A stretch of 64,000 nucleotides of DNA from CAZEKB01 sp964512225 (GTDB taxonomy: Bacteria; Myxococcota_A; UBA796; UBA9615). The DNA lies in assembly GCA_964512225.1 (NCBI GenBank), contig CAZEKB010000009.1, positions 31,964 to 95,963 on the forward strand, in the 5' to 3' direction. A program made the position numbers and the translations under genes. Below, in pieces: positions 16,346 through 24,001 of this stretch. The notes under the pieces are model-generated. The model worked only from the letters and a program-made list of their open reading frames with translations. It did no database searches and was not told where the DNA came from. Every line of letters begins with the position of its first letter. Positions within the stretch are counted from its first letter, which is position 1.

Positions 16346-16361
16346 CGGCACGCGGCTTGCG
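16346..16361 (+). promoter_or_regulatory. sigma54 (-24/-12) promoter of glnB-glnA
   Basis: CGGCACGCGGCTTGCG fits the consensus TGGCACGNNNNTTGCW at all but the two outer positions, with GG at 16347-16348 and GC at 16359-16360. Transcription should start near 16372, 14 bases before the glnB ATG, leaving a leader with a GGAGG ribosome binding site at 16377-16381. Confidence 0.85.
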
Positions 16362-16385
16362 GAGAAGAACGCCCGCGGAGGCGTG

Positions 16386-16724
16386 ATGAAGAAGATCGAG
16401 GCGGTGATCAAGCCGTTCAAGCTCGACGACGTCCGGGACCAGCTCTTCGACATCGGCGTGACGGGACTCACCGTCAGCGAGGTCAAGGGCTTCGGCCGTC
16501 AGAAGGGCCACACCGAGCTGTACCGAGGCGCCGAATACGTCGTCGACTTCCTCCCCAAGGTGAAGATCGAGTGCGTGGTCGAAGCGGACCTCGAGGAGGA
16601 CGTCATCAAGGCGATCCTCGCGGGCGCGAAGACGGGACGCATCGGCGACGGGAAGATCTTCGTCACCGACATCTCCACCGTCGTCCGCATCCGGACCGAA
16701 GAGCGCGGACCCGCCGCCATCTAG
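16386..16724 (+). CDS. glnB: nitrogen regulatory protein P-II
   Basis: 112 residues, the standard length of a GlnB/GlnK protein. It begins MKKIEAVIKPFKLDDV, has the T-loop from about 37 to 55 (GRQKGHTELYRGAEY) with Tyr51, the residue uridylylated by GlnD in proteobacteria, the B-loop AGAKTGRIGDGKIFV, and the C-terminal VVRIRTEERG. P-II trimers sense 2-oxoglutarate and ATP/ADP and pass the signal to the NtrBC system and to glutamine synthetase adenylylation. It is followed 65 bases later by glnA and preceded by a sigma54 promoter, the expected nitrogen-controlled arrangement. GGAGG four bases before the ATG fixes the start. Confidence 0.97.
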   Translation: MKKIEAVIKPFKLDDVRDQLFDIGVTGLTVSEVKGFGRQKGHTELYRGAEYVVDFLPKVKIECVVEADLEEDVIKAILAGAKTGRIGDGKIFVTDISTVVRIRTEERGPAAI

Positions 16725-16760
16725 CGGGCCCGACCCGCCCTAGAGACACCTGTTTTCACT

Positions 16761-16775
16761 GCCCCGTGCCGGGGC
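16761..16775 (+). other. hairpin in the glnB-glnA spacer
   Basis: GCCCCG-TGC-CGGGGC, a 6-bp stem with a 3-base loop, 15 bases before the glnA start. It has no T-run and may stabilise or partly end the upstream message. Confidence 0.35.
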
Positions 16776-16789
16776 GCTTGGAGAGTGAG

Positions 16790-18193
16790 ATGACCCCCGA
16801 AGACGTGATCAAGTTGGCCAACGAAGCCGACGCGAAGTTCGTAGACCTCAAGTTCACCGACCTGCCCGGCCAGTGGCAGCACCTGACCGTGCCGATCCAC
16901 GAGCTCAACGACGACCTCTTCGAGGACGGCCACGGCTTCGACGGCAGCTCGATCCGCGGCTGGAAGGCGATCAACAACAGCGACATGCTGCTGATCCCCG
17001 ACGCGGCCACCGCGAAGATCGACCCCTTCATCGCCGCCCCGACCGTGAGCCTGACGTGCGACGTCGTGGATCCCATCACCCGCGAGGGCTACGACCGGGA
17101 CCCGCGCGGCGTCGCGAAGCGCGCCGAGGCGTTCATGCAGAGCACCGGCATCGCCGACACCTGCTACATCGGGCCCGAGGCCGAGTTCTTCATCTTCGAC
17201 CGCGCCGTCTTCCACCAGGACGCCAACTCCGCCTACTTCGAGGTCGACTCGGAGGAGGGCATCTGGAACTCCGGCAACCAGGGCAGCGGGCACATCCCGA
17301 AGCACAAGGGCGGCTACTTCCCCGTCGCCCCGATCGACACCCAGACCGACATCCGCAACGAGATGGCGACGGTCATGGGCGCCTGCGGCATCGACGTCGA
17401 GACCCTGCACCACGAGGTCGCGACGGCGGGCCAGGCCGAGATCGACGTGCGGTTCGCGCCGCTGGCCGAGATGGCCGATACGATGCAGCTCTTCAAGTAC
17501 ATCGTGAAGAACGTCGCGGCCGCCCACGGCAAGACCGCCACGTTCATGCCGAAGCCCATCTTCGAAGACAACGGCTCGGGCATGCACACCCACCAGTCGC
17601 TGTGGAAGAACGGCCAGCCGCTCTTCGCCGGTGAGGGCTACGCGGGCCTCTCCGAGATGGCGCTGCACTACATCGGCGGCCTGCTCAAGCACGCCCCGGC
17701 GCTGTGCGCCCTCACGAACCCGACCACCAACTCGTACAAGCGGCTGGTGCCCGGCTTCGAGGCCCCCAACAAGCTGGCGTACTCGGCGCGCAACCGCTCC
17801 GCCGCCATCCGCATCCCGACGTACTCCGGCTCGCCCAAGGCCAAGCGCCTCGAGTACCGCACGCCGGACCCGACGGCCAACCCCTACCTGGCGTTCGCCG
17901 CCTGCTTGATGGCGGGCCTCGACGGGGTCATCAACAAGATCGACCCGGGCAAGCCGATGGACCAGAACATCTACGACCTCCCGCCGGAGGAGGCGAAGAA
18001 CATCAAGTCCGCCCCCGGCAGCCTCGAGGCGGCGCTCGACGCGCTCGACGCCGACTACCAGTTCCTGCTGCGCGGCGACGTGTTCAACGAGGGCCTGGTC
18101 AAGGCGTGGATCGAGTACAAGTACGACAACGAGGTCGTGCCCGTGCGCATCCGCCCGACCCCCTGGGAGTTCCGCCTCTACTACGATATCTAG
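16790..18193 (+). CDS. glnA: glutamine synthetase type I
   Basis: 467 residues, the normal length for a dodecameric GSI. Visible signatures are the N-terminal beta-grasp with FVDLKFTDLPGQWQH and GHGFDGSSIRGWK, the glutamate/metal residues in CYIGPEAEFFIFD, the ATP-binding DNGSGMHTHQS, the VPGFEAPNKLAYSARNRSA block, and the adenylylation site Tyr395 in QNIYDLPPEE. The last places it in the adenylylated GSI-beta group, matching the presence of an uridylylatable P-II. It makes glutamine from glutamate, ammonia and ATP. The ATG at 16790 has GGAGAG 4-9 bases upstream. Confidence 0.98.
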   Translation: MTPEDVIKLANEADAKFVDLKFTDLPGQWQHLTVPIHELNDDLFEDGHGFDGSSIRGWKAINNSDMLLIPDAATAKIDPFIAAPTVSLTCDVVDPITREGYDRDPRGVAKRAEAFMQSTGIADTCYIGPEAEFFIFDRAVFHQDANSAYFEVDSEEGIWNSGNQGSGHIPKHKGGYFPVAPIDTQTDIRNEMATVMGACGIDVETLHHEVATAGQAEIDVRFAPLAEMADTMQLFKYIVKNVAAAHGKTATFMPKPIFEDNGSGMHTHQSLWKNGQPLFAGEGYAGLSEMALHYIGGLLKHAPALCALTNPTTNSYKRLVPGFEAPNKLAYSARNRSAAIRIPTYSGSPKAKRLEYRTPDPTANPYLAFAACLMAGLDGVINKIDPGKPMDQNIYDLPPEEAKNIKSAPGSLEAALDALDADYQFLLRGDVFNEGLVKAWIEYKYDNEVVPVRIRPTPWEFRLYYDI

Positions 18194-18301
18194 CCGGGGC
18201 GGAGACACGCGATCGCTGCGTTGCTTCGTCGCTCGACTTCGGTCACGCACCACAGAGTGCGCTCCCTCGCCTCGCTCCTCGCGCCTTGCGCTCCCGCGCC
18301 T

Positions 18302-18322
18302 CCGACCCGGCTCCCGGGTCGG
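18302..18322 (+). terminator. hairpin terminator of the gln operon
   Basis: A 9-bp perfect stem CCGACCCGG / CCGGGTCGG with a CTC loop, 108 bases after the glnA stop and 12 bases before the next start. A second small hairpin CGCAC-CACAGA-GTGCG lies at 18246-18261. The DNA between (18210-18300) is a stuttering mix of GCTCG and CTTCG-type words without a gene. Confidence 0.55.
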
Positions 18323-18334
18323 TACCCTTCGCGC

Positions 18335-20281
18335 GTGATCGCGCGACTCTTCGTTCTCCTCCTCTTCGCACCGGCGCTGCTCGTCGCGTGCGGGGGGGAG
18401 GAGCGCTCGCACCCGACTTCGCTGGTGATGATCGCCATCGACGGGATGGACCCGGGGCTCCTGCAGCGCTGGATGGACGAGGGCCGCCTGCCCGCCCTGA
18501 AGGCCCTCTCCGAGCGGGGGGGCTTCGTCCCGCTCGCCACGAGCAACCCGCCGCAGTCCCCCGTCGCCTGGTCGCACTTCATCACCGGGCACGACACCGA
18601 CGGGCACGGCATCTACGACTTCCTGCACCGCGACCCGTCCACGCGGCTGCCCTACCTCTCCACGTCCAAGGCCGAGGCGCCGACGTTCGCGATCGAGATC
18701 GGCGACCTCTCGCTGCCGCTGGGGGGCGGAGGCGTCGTGAACCTGCGCGAGGGGGACCCGTTCTGGCACCGGCTGGAGGCCGCGGGCGTCCCCGTCACGG
18801 TGGTGCGCATCCCGGCGGACTACCCGTCGCGAGCCTGCGAGGACTGCCCTCGCTCGGCCCCCGAGGCGAACGTGCTCTCGGGGATGGGCACGCCCGATCT
18901 GCTGGGCACGCCCGGCCTCTTCCAGCTCTTCACGACCGACCCCGCGCGGGCGGGCGGCGAGGACCCGTCGGGGGGTCGCGTGCACGCGCTGCAGCTCGAC
19001 GGCCGGATCGCCCGGGGCGCCCTCGACGGTCCGCCCCACCCGCTGTCGGGCACCGGCGAGACGCTGTCCGTGCCCGTCGAGGTGGAGGTCGACGTGGAGG
19101 CGCGCACGGCCCTCGTCCGTGTCGGCCGCCGGGAGCGCCTGATGCGCGTGGGCGAGTGGACGGACTGGGTGCCCGTCGCGTTCCCGCTCGGGGGGCTCCT
19201 CGGCGACGTGCCGGGCATGGTGCGGCTCCACCTGCAGGGCGTCGCGCCCCACGTTTCGCTGTACGCGTCCCCGGTGAACATCGACCCCCTCGACCCCGCC
19301 CAGCGGGTCAGCTCGCCCGCGGGCTACGCGTCCGAGCTCGCCTCCGACGTCGGCCGCTACTACACGCAGGGCATGCCCGAAGATACGAAGGCCCTGGAGG
19401 CGGGCGTCCTGTCGCCGGATGCCTTCCTGGAGCAGTCGGACCTCGTCTTCGAGGAGCGGATCCGCATGCTCGACCGGGAGCTGCGGGAGTTCCGCGGGGG
19501 CTTCCTGTTCGTGTACTTCTCGTCGATCGACCTCACCAGCCACATGTTCTTCCGGGGGCTGAACCCCGCCGCCGACCCCGTCGAGCAGGAGCTGGCGGCC
19601 GCGATCCCGGCGGGCTACGAGCGCGTCGACGCGGTGGTCGATCGGGTCTTCGCGACCCTCGGGGGCGACGCCCCGCTCGTGGTCATGTCGGACCACGGCT
19701 TCGCTCCCTACGACTGGAAGGTGAACCTGAACGAGCGGCTCGCGGCGAGCGGGTTCCTGGCGAAGCGCGCCGGCGCGGCCACGGGCGCGCCCATGGCCGA
19801 CATCGACTGGAGTCGGACCCGCGCCTACTCCGTGGGGCTCAACCTGCTGTTCCTGAACCAGGCGGGGCGGGAGTCGGCGGGCATCGTCACGGCGAGCGAG
19901 CGCGACGAGCTCCTCACCGAGATCGAGGCCGAGCTGTCGGCGTGGCGCAACCCCGTGAACGGGGAGCCCGTGGTCACCGCCGTCCACCGCCCCGACCCGG
20001 CCGCGCACCCCGATCGCACCCCGGATCTGATCGTCGGCTACAACCGCGGGTACCGGGCGTCGGAGGACTCCGCCCTGGGGGTCCTCGGCACCGCCATGAC
20101 GGCCCCGAACACGGGCCGGTGGAGCGGCGATCACTGCATGGATCCCTCGCACGTGCCCGGGGTCCTGCTCGCGAGCTTCCCCGTGGCCGCCGGCGGGGGC
20201 CTCACGGACCTCGCCACGTCGACCCTCGGCCACTTCGACGTCGACCCCGCGGATCTCGGGGGACGCGACCTCTTCGAGTGA
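18335..20281 (+). CDS. alkaline phosphatase / type I phosphodiesterase-nucleotide pyrophosphatase superfamily lipoprotein
   Basis: 648 residues from a GTG start, chosen because the lipoprotein signal peptide (FVLLLFAPALLVAC) follows directly; an ATG at 18221 in the same frame would add an unlikely basic leader. The fold signatures are VMIAIDGMDPGLL (metal Asp), ATSNPPQSPVAWSHFITGHD (the Ser likely acts as nucleophile), SSIDLTSHMFF, and VVMSDHGFAPY (metal Asp-His), followed by a late HCMDPSHVPGVLL with a metal His. Such enzymes cleave phosphodiester or phosphate-ester bonds in the periplasm; many act on lipid head groups or nucleotides. The substrate cannot be told. It is isolated between hairpins and a regulatory region. 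Confidence 0.82.
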   Translation: MIARLFVLLLFAPALLVACGGEERSHPTSLVMIAIDGMDPGLLQRWMDEGRLPALKALSERGGFVPLATSNPPQSPVAWSHFITGHDTDGHGIYDFLHRDPSTRLPYLSTSKAEAPTFAIEIGDLSLPLGGGGVVNLREGDPFWHRLEAAGVPVTVVRIPADYPSRACEDCPRSAPEANVLSGMGTPDLLGTPGLFQLFTTDPARAGGEDPSGGRVHALQLDGRIARGALDGPPHPLSGTGETLSVPVEVEVDVEARTALVRVGRRERLMRVGEWTDWVPVAFPLGGLLGDVPGMVRLHLQGVAPHVSLYASPVNIDPLDPAQRVSSPAGYASELASDVGRYYTQGMPEDTKALEAGVLSPDAFLEQSDLVFEERIRMLDRELREFRGGFLFVYFSSIDLTSHMFFRGLNPAADPVEQELAAAIPAGYERVDAVVDRVFATLGGDAPLVVMSDHGFAPYDWKVNLNERLAASGFLAKRAGAATGAPMADIDWSRTRAYSVGLNLLFLNQAGRESAGIVTASERDELLTEIEAELSAWRNPVNGEPVVTAVHRPDPAAHPDRTPDLIVGYNRGYRASEDSALGVLGTAMTAPNTGRWSGDHCMDPSHVPGVLLASFPVAAGGGLTDLATSTLGHFDVDPADLGGRDLFE

Positions 20282-20285
20282 CCCG

Positions 20286-20338
20286 CTGTGCGCCTCCACA
20301 CAGGGGGGCGCCCGTCCCCGCTGTGCCGCAACGCACAG
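20286..20338. promoter_or_regulatory. two tandem CRP-like dyads CTGTG-N8-CACAG
   Basis: Two 18-bp dyads, at 20286-20303 (CTGTGCGCCTCCACACAG) and 20321-20338 (CTGTGCCGCAACGCACAG), are 35 bases apart. Both contain TGTG-N8-CACA, the spacing of the CRP/FNR family operator (TGTGA-N6-TCACA). They end about 42 bases upstream of the -24 box of a sigma54-type promoter. Tandem dyads there fit activator or co-regulator sites. Confidence 0.6.
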
Positions 20339-20378
20339 ACCGGAGCCCCCCCGAAGACGACGTCCCCCGATCGCCGGC

Positions 20379-20394
20379 CGGCACGATGGTTGCT
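20379..20394 (+). promoter_or_regulatory. sigma54 (-24/-12) promoter upstream of the CBS-domain gene
   Basis: CGGCACGATGGTTGCT matches TGGCACGNNNNTTGCW at every fixed position except the first. GG is at 20380-20381 and GC at 20392-20393. Transcription should start near 20405, about 32 bases before the ATG at 20437. Confidence 0.75.
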
Positions 20395-20436
20395 GCTGGA
20401 GGGGGCGCGGCGCCGACCGCCGCGGCGGAGACAGCG

Positions 20437-20847
20437 ATGCGCGCACGAGACCTGATGACCCGAGAACCCGTGGTGGTGGAGGTCGGTCGATCGCTCGCCG
20501 AAGCCGCCCGGTTGATGCACGACTTCGATCTGCGCCACCTCCCCGTGGTGGAGCACGGCACCCTCGTGGGGATGCTCAGTGATCGCGACCTGCGGACGTA
20601 CCTGCCCTACGCCGACCAGCGGGCGGGAGCGGACACCGACGCGATCGATCGCCTCGCCGATCCCGTGACGGCGGCCATGCAGCCGAACCTCCTCAAGGTC
20701 GGGCCCGAGGACGGCCTCGAGCTCGTGATCGATACGATGGTGGAGTGGCGCGTGGGCGCCGTGCCCGTCGTCGATCCGGGGACCGACAAGCTCGCCGGGA
20801 TCATCAGCTACGTCGACGTGCTCCGGGAGGCGCGCGGCCGCCTCTGA
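20437..20847 (+). CDS. two-CBS-domain protein
   Basis: 136 residues forming one Bateman pair. The first CBS motif runs from RDLMTREPVVVEVGRSLAEA to HLPVVEHGTLVGMLSDRDL (about 4-52), the second from VTAAMQPNLLKVGPEDGLE to VGAVPVVDPGTDKLAGIISYVDVL (about 74-130). CBS pairs bind adenine nucleotides and act as energy or nucleotide sensors. No enzyme or transporter domain is fused, so it must act on a partner. It is the first gene after a sigma54-type promoter with CRP-like sites, and a cyclic-nucleotide-binding kinase follows 128 bases later on the same strand. The ATG at 20437 is chosen because the first motif begins right after it. Confidence 0.9.
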   Translation: MRARDLMTREPVVVEVGRSLAEAARLMHDFDLRHLPVVEHGTLVGMLSDRDLRTYLPYADQRAGADTDAIDRLADPVTAAMQPNLLKVGPEDGLELVIDTMVEWRVGAVPVVDPGTDKLAGIISYVDVLREARGRL

Positions 20848-20975
20848 GCCGTCACCGGACCTCGGCGGAGACGACGACCGGCAAGACCGAGTCCTGCACC
20901 CCGTCCCCGCGGCTCGGACCCTGGTGACGACCGGGCCCGTATGATCGGGGGCCGACCGCGTCGCCGAGGAGTCCG

Positions 20976-22424
20976 ATGAGAGCCGAGCTGGTGGAGTTCA
21001 TTTCCGGGTTGCCCGGGTTCCGCGCGCTCGACGCCAGGGACCTGACGCGGCTGCTGACCGCGGCGAAGAAGCGGCGCTGGACGGACGGCGCCTACATCTT
21101 CAAGCGGGGCGAGCCCGGGGACACGCTGATGATCCTGGTCCAGGGGCGAGCGTGCGTGCCGCTGGTGGACTCCGCGGGGCGCGTCACCACGCGACGGTAC
21201 TTCGACCGCGGCGCCGTGCTGGGCGAGATCGCGCTCCTGCTCGAGGGGGAGCGGACGGCGGACGTGATCGCCGAGGGCGAGGTCCGGGGTCTCGTGCTCG
21301 GGCGCGCGCAGGTCCGCTCCCTCATCCGGCGCTACCCGCCGCTCTCCGCCTTCCTCACCGAGCTCCTCGGCGAGCGGCTGCAGCGGGCCGGGCTGAATCG
21401 CGTCGGCAAGTACACGCTGCTGAGCACGCTCGGGGTCGGGGGGTCGAGCCGGGTCTACTCGGCCCTGCACCCGACGCTGGGGAGGACCGTCGCGCTCAAG
21501 ATGCTGAGCCACGCGCAGGTGCTCCAGGACGGCTTCCGCGAGGACTTCATGAAGGAGGCGCGCACCATCGCGTCCCTCGACCACCCGAACATCGTCCGGG
21601 TCCACGACATCGAAGAGGAGTACGCGACGCTCTTCCTGGTGATGGAGCAGGTCCACGGCACCACCCTCTCCAAGATGACCGCGGACGCGAACCGCAGGCT
21701 CGACCCGGCGGAGGCGACCGACGTCCTGAGGCAGCTCGCGTCGGCGCTTCGCTACGCACACGAGCGGGGCGTCGTCCACCGCGACGTGAAGCCCGAGAAC
21801 GTGGCCGTGGAGCCGTCGGGCCGGGTCAAGCTGATGGACTTCGGCCTCGCGCGTCGGGTGGCACCGGGCGAGGACCTGCAGGAAGAGAAGTACTTCGCGG
21901 GCACGCCGCGCTACATGGCGCCCGAGTACATCGCGGGCAACAAGTCCGACGCGCGCGTGGACATCTACGCCCTGGGGGTCATGGCGTTCGAGATGGTCGC
22001 CGGGCGGCGCATGTTCCAGACGGCGGACGTCGACGCGCTGCTCCACGCCAACCGCGACCTCCCGCCCCCGGACCTGGCGAAGATCGACCCCTCGCTCCCG
22101 GAGGGCCTGGTGCGCTTCGTCGAGGAGGCCCTGCGCAAGGACCCGTCCCGTCGGATCCACGACTGGTCGCGGATCGAGACGCTGCTCGGGGGAGGCGCGG
22201 GCACGGGCACGCGGGAGACGCTCGTGAGGGTGCGCTACCCGGCCTCGGAGTCGGCCCGAGTGGCGCGTCTGCTCGAGCCCGTCCTCGACGCCCTCGCCGA
22301 GCGACCGGACGTCTCCGTCGCGGCCTCCCTGCTCAATGAGCACGTGCCGGGCGAGAAGACGATCGCGTTCCCCGCCCGGGGCGTGGCCGAAGACTGGGTC
22401 ATGCAGTACGTCGAGGTCGACTGA
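20976..22424 (+). CDS. cyclic-nucleotide-binding Ser/Thr protein kinase
   Basis: 482 residues. Residues about 8-120 are a cyclic-nucleotide-binding domain: FKRGEPGDTLMILVQGRA, then a phosphate-binding-cassette-like GAVLGEIALLLEGERTADVIAEG with the conserved Glu and Arg. Residues about 143-405 are a complete Hanks-type kinase: glycine loop LGVGGSSRVY, Lys175 in VALKML, HRDVKPEN with catalytic Asp270, DFG Asp288, and GTPRYMAPEYI. The remaining 70 residues are a small alpha/beta tail. This is the layout of a one-chain cAMP- or cGMP-dependent kinase. GAGGAG just upstream supports the ATG. It ends 7 bases from the end of a convergent cyclase gene, so the enzyme for its likely ligand is next door. 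Confidence 0.93.
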   Translation: MRAELVEFISGLPGFRALDARDLTRLLTAAKKRRWTDGAYIFKRGEPGDTLMILVQGRACVPLVDSAGRVTTRRYFDRGAVLGEIALLLEGERTADVIAEGEVRGLVLGRAQVRSLIRRYPPLSAFLTELLGERLQRAGLNRVGKYTLLSTLGVGGSSRVYSALHPTLGRTVALKMLSHAQVLQDGFREDFMKEARTIASLDHPNIVRVHDIEEEYATLFLVMEQVHGTTLSKMTADANRRLDPAEATDVLRQLASALRYAHERGVVHRDVKPENVAVEPSGRVKLMDFGLARRVAPGEDLQEEKYFAGTPRYMAPEYIAGNKSDARVDIYALGVMAFEMVAGRRMFQTADVDALLHANRDLPPPDLAKIDPSLPEGLVRFVEEALRKDPSRRIHDWSRIETLLGGGAGTGTRETLVRVRYPASESARVARLLEPVLDALAERPDVSVAASLLNEHVPGEKTIAFPARGVAEDWVMQYVEVD

Positions 22425-22433
22425 CCCCGGTCA
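22422..22433. terminator. palindrome containing the stop codons of both convergent genes
   Basis: TGACCCCGGTCA: the left TGA stops the kinase gene, the right TCA is the TGA of the cyclase gene read on the other strand. The stem TGACC / GGTCA has only a 2-base loop, so it may be a weak terminator or just a product of selection on both ends. Confidence 0.3.
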
Positions 22434-23918
22434 GCCCGCGAGGCTGAACACCGAGACCGGCTGCTCGCGCCCCTTCACGCTGTGGGCGCCCCGCGCCGTC
22501 AGCCGCTCGACGAGGGGGTCGTCGCCCAGCGCCTCGAGCGTCGCGGCCGTCACCAGCAGCGACGTCTGCAGCTCCTTGTTGAGCCCCTCCACGCGCGACG
22601 CGGTGTTCACCGTGTCGCCGATGACGGCGTACTTGATGCGCTGCTCGCTGCCGATGTTGCCCGCCACGACCGGGCCGGTGTGGACCCCGATGCGGATCGC
22701 CAGCCGATCGATCCCCACGGCGCGCCACTTCTCCAGCGTGCCGTCCTCCGCCCAGACCTCGTTGAGCTCGTCCACGGCGACGAGCATGTCGACGGCCGTG
22801 CGCACGGCGCGAGCGGCGTGGTCGGGCAGGTCCAGCGGTGCGCCGAACACGGCGAGCACGGCGTCCCCCTCGAACTCGTTGATCATCCCGTCGTGGCGGA
22901 AGATCACGTCGCTGACTCGCCGGAAGTAGATGTTGAGGAGATCGATGATCTCGGTGGGCCCGAGGACCTCGCTCAGGCTCGAGTAGCCGCGGATGTCGGC
23001 GAACAGGATGGTCACGTCCCGCAGCTCGCCGCCGAGGCGGATCTTCGTGGGGTCGGCCACGATCGTGTCCACGACGTCCGGGGACACGTACCGGCTGAAC
23101 GTGTCCTTGATGAGCAGGTACTGCGCCCGCGCCTCGCGCAGGCTCTCCTGCATCTCCTGGACGCGCGCCCGCAGGTCGACGATGTCGAGGGCGCCGCGGT
23201 TCAGGATGCCCGCCTGGACCTCCTCCGGGCTGGTGCGGATGCGCCACGCGCAGTACGCCGCCATGGGCACCGCGACCGCCGCCCCGGCCTGGGCCTTGGC
23301 CCCCACGAAGAAGATGCTCCAGTCCAGGCTGAAGCTGCGGATGAGCCGGAATACGAACGCGTCGGTGACCATCGCGGCGACCATCCCGAGGAACAGGGGA
23401 GCCGCCAGCGGCACCCGGGGCGCGCGGTTCACGATCCCCTGGTAGACGATGATGAGGACGACGAAGTCCGCGGCCATCGCCACCATCGAGGCGATCCGGG
23501 CGTGGGACGAGTAGTAGATGAAGTCGATGTCGGGCTGCGCCGGGAAGCCGGCCGGGGGGTTCGTCGCGTGCCACGCGATCGAGACGTCCACCAGCCCATG
23601 CACGACGTACAGGAGCGCCAACCCCACGATCAAGCGGCGGGCGGCGCGGGTGCCCTCGAGCACGTACACGAGCGCCACCGACCCGAACAGCGGCGCCAGG
23701 AACAGGATGTACATCCCCCGGGGATCGACCCCGAAGAACGCGAGGCGGATCGTCTCGGACGGCTTCGAGACGGCGAACAGGAACACCTCGAGCAGCCCCA
23801 CCAGCAGGTAGTAGGGCGCGAAGCCGAAGCGATCCGAGAGTCGGTGGGCGAAGCAGAGGACCCCGGCGAGCGCTCCGATCTCGAGCCAGGTCAGCGCACC
23901 CAATGCTCCGGGACCCAT
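22431..23918 (-). CDS. membrane-bound class III adenylate cyclase
   Basis: 495 residues. The N-terminal 230 contain about 6-7 hydrophobic helices, a membrane receptor-like region. A coiled linker (about 245-280, VQEMQESLREARAQYLLIKD) leads to a class III cyclase domain (about 290-490). Catalytic residues are present: metal Asp308 (LFADIRGYSS) and Asp352 (GDAVLAVFG), adenine-selecting Lys429 and Asp435 (RIKYAVIGDTVN), and transition-state Asn438 and Arg442. Lys/Asp rather than Glu/Cys predicts cAMP, not cGMP. It faces the cyclic-nucleotide-binding kinase tail to tail. The start at 23918 has an alternative Met two lines downstream but the membrane region begins directly here. Confidence 0.93.
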   Translation of the reverse strand: MGPGALGALTWLEIGALAGVLCFAHRLSDRFGFAPYYLLVGLLEVFLFAVSKPSETIRLAFFGVDPRGMYILFLAPLFGSVALVYVLEGTRAARRLIVGLALLYVVHGLVDVSIAWHATNPPAGFPAQPDIDFIYYSSHARIASMVAMAADFVVLIIVYQGIVNRAPRVPLAAPLFLGMVAAMVTDAFVFRLIRSFSLDWSIFFVGAKAQAGAAVAVPMAAYCAWRIRTSPEEVQAGILNRGALDIVDLRARVQEMQESLREARAQYLLIKDTFSRYVSPDVVDTIVADPTKIRLGGELRDVTILFADIRGYSSLSEVLGPTEIIDLLNIYFRRVSDVIFRHDGMINEFEGDAVLAVFGAPLDLPDHAARAVRTAVDMLVAVDELNEVWAEDGTLEKWRAVGIDRLAIRIGVHTGPVVAGNIGSEQRIKYAVIGDTVNTASRVEGLNKELQTSLLVTAATLEALGDDPLVERLTARGAHSVKGREQPVSVFSLAG

Positions 23919-24001
23919 GCCCCATCATGACAAACCCGGGCGTTGAGGGTCTCCCGGCGGGGAGTCGGGCATACTCGCGCGCTCTCTCGGAGCCCGTCGC
24001 C

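Noticed and set aside
12312..16724. A 1470-codon open frame on the plus strand
   Set aside because: It is antisense to the SGNH-like gene and runs into glnB; its Arg/Gly/His-rich translation has no family feature. The real glnB starts at 16386 behind its own promoter and ribosome binding site.
18194..18301. Stuttering GCTCG/CTTCG sequence as a small ORF or REP element
   Set aside because: The in-frame ATG at 18221 would give a basic leader to a lipoprotein and no second copy of the element is seen in the window.
16721..20446. A 1241-codon open frame on the minus strand
   Set aside because: It is the antisense shadow of glnA and the phosphodiesterase gene, both of which have strong family signatures.
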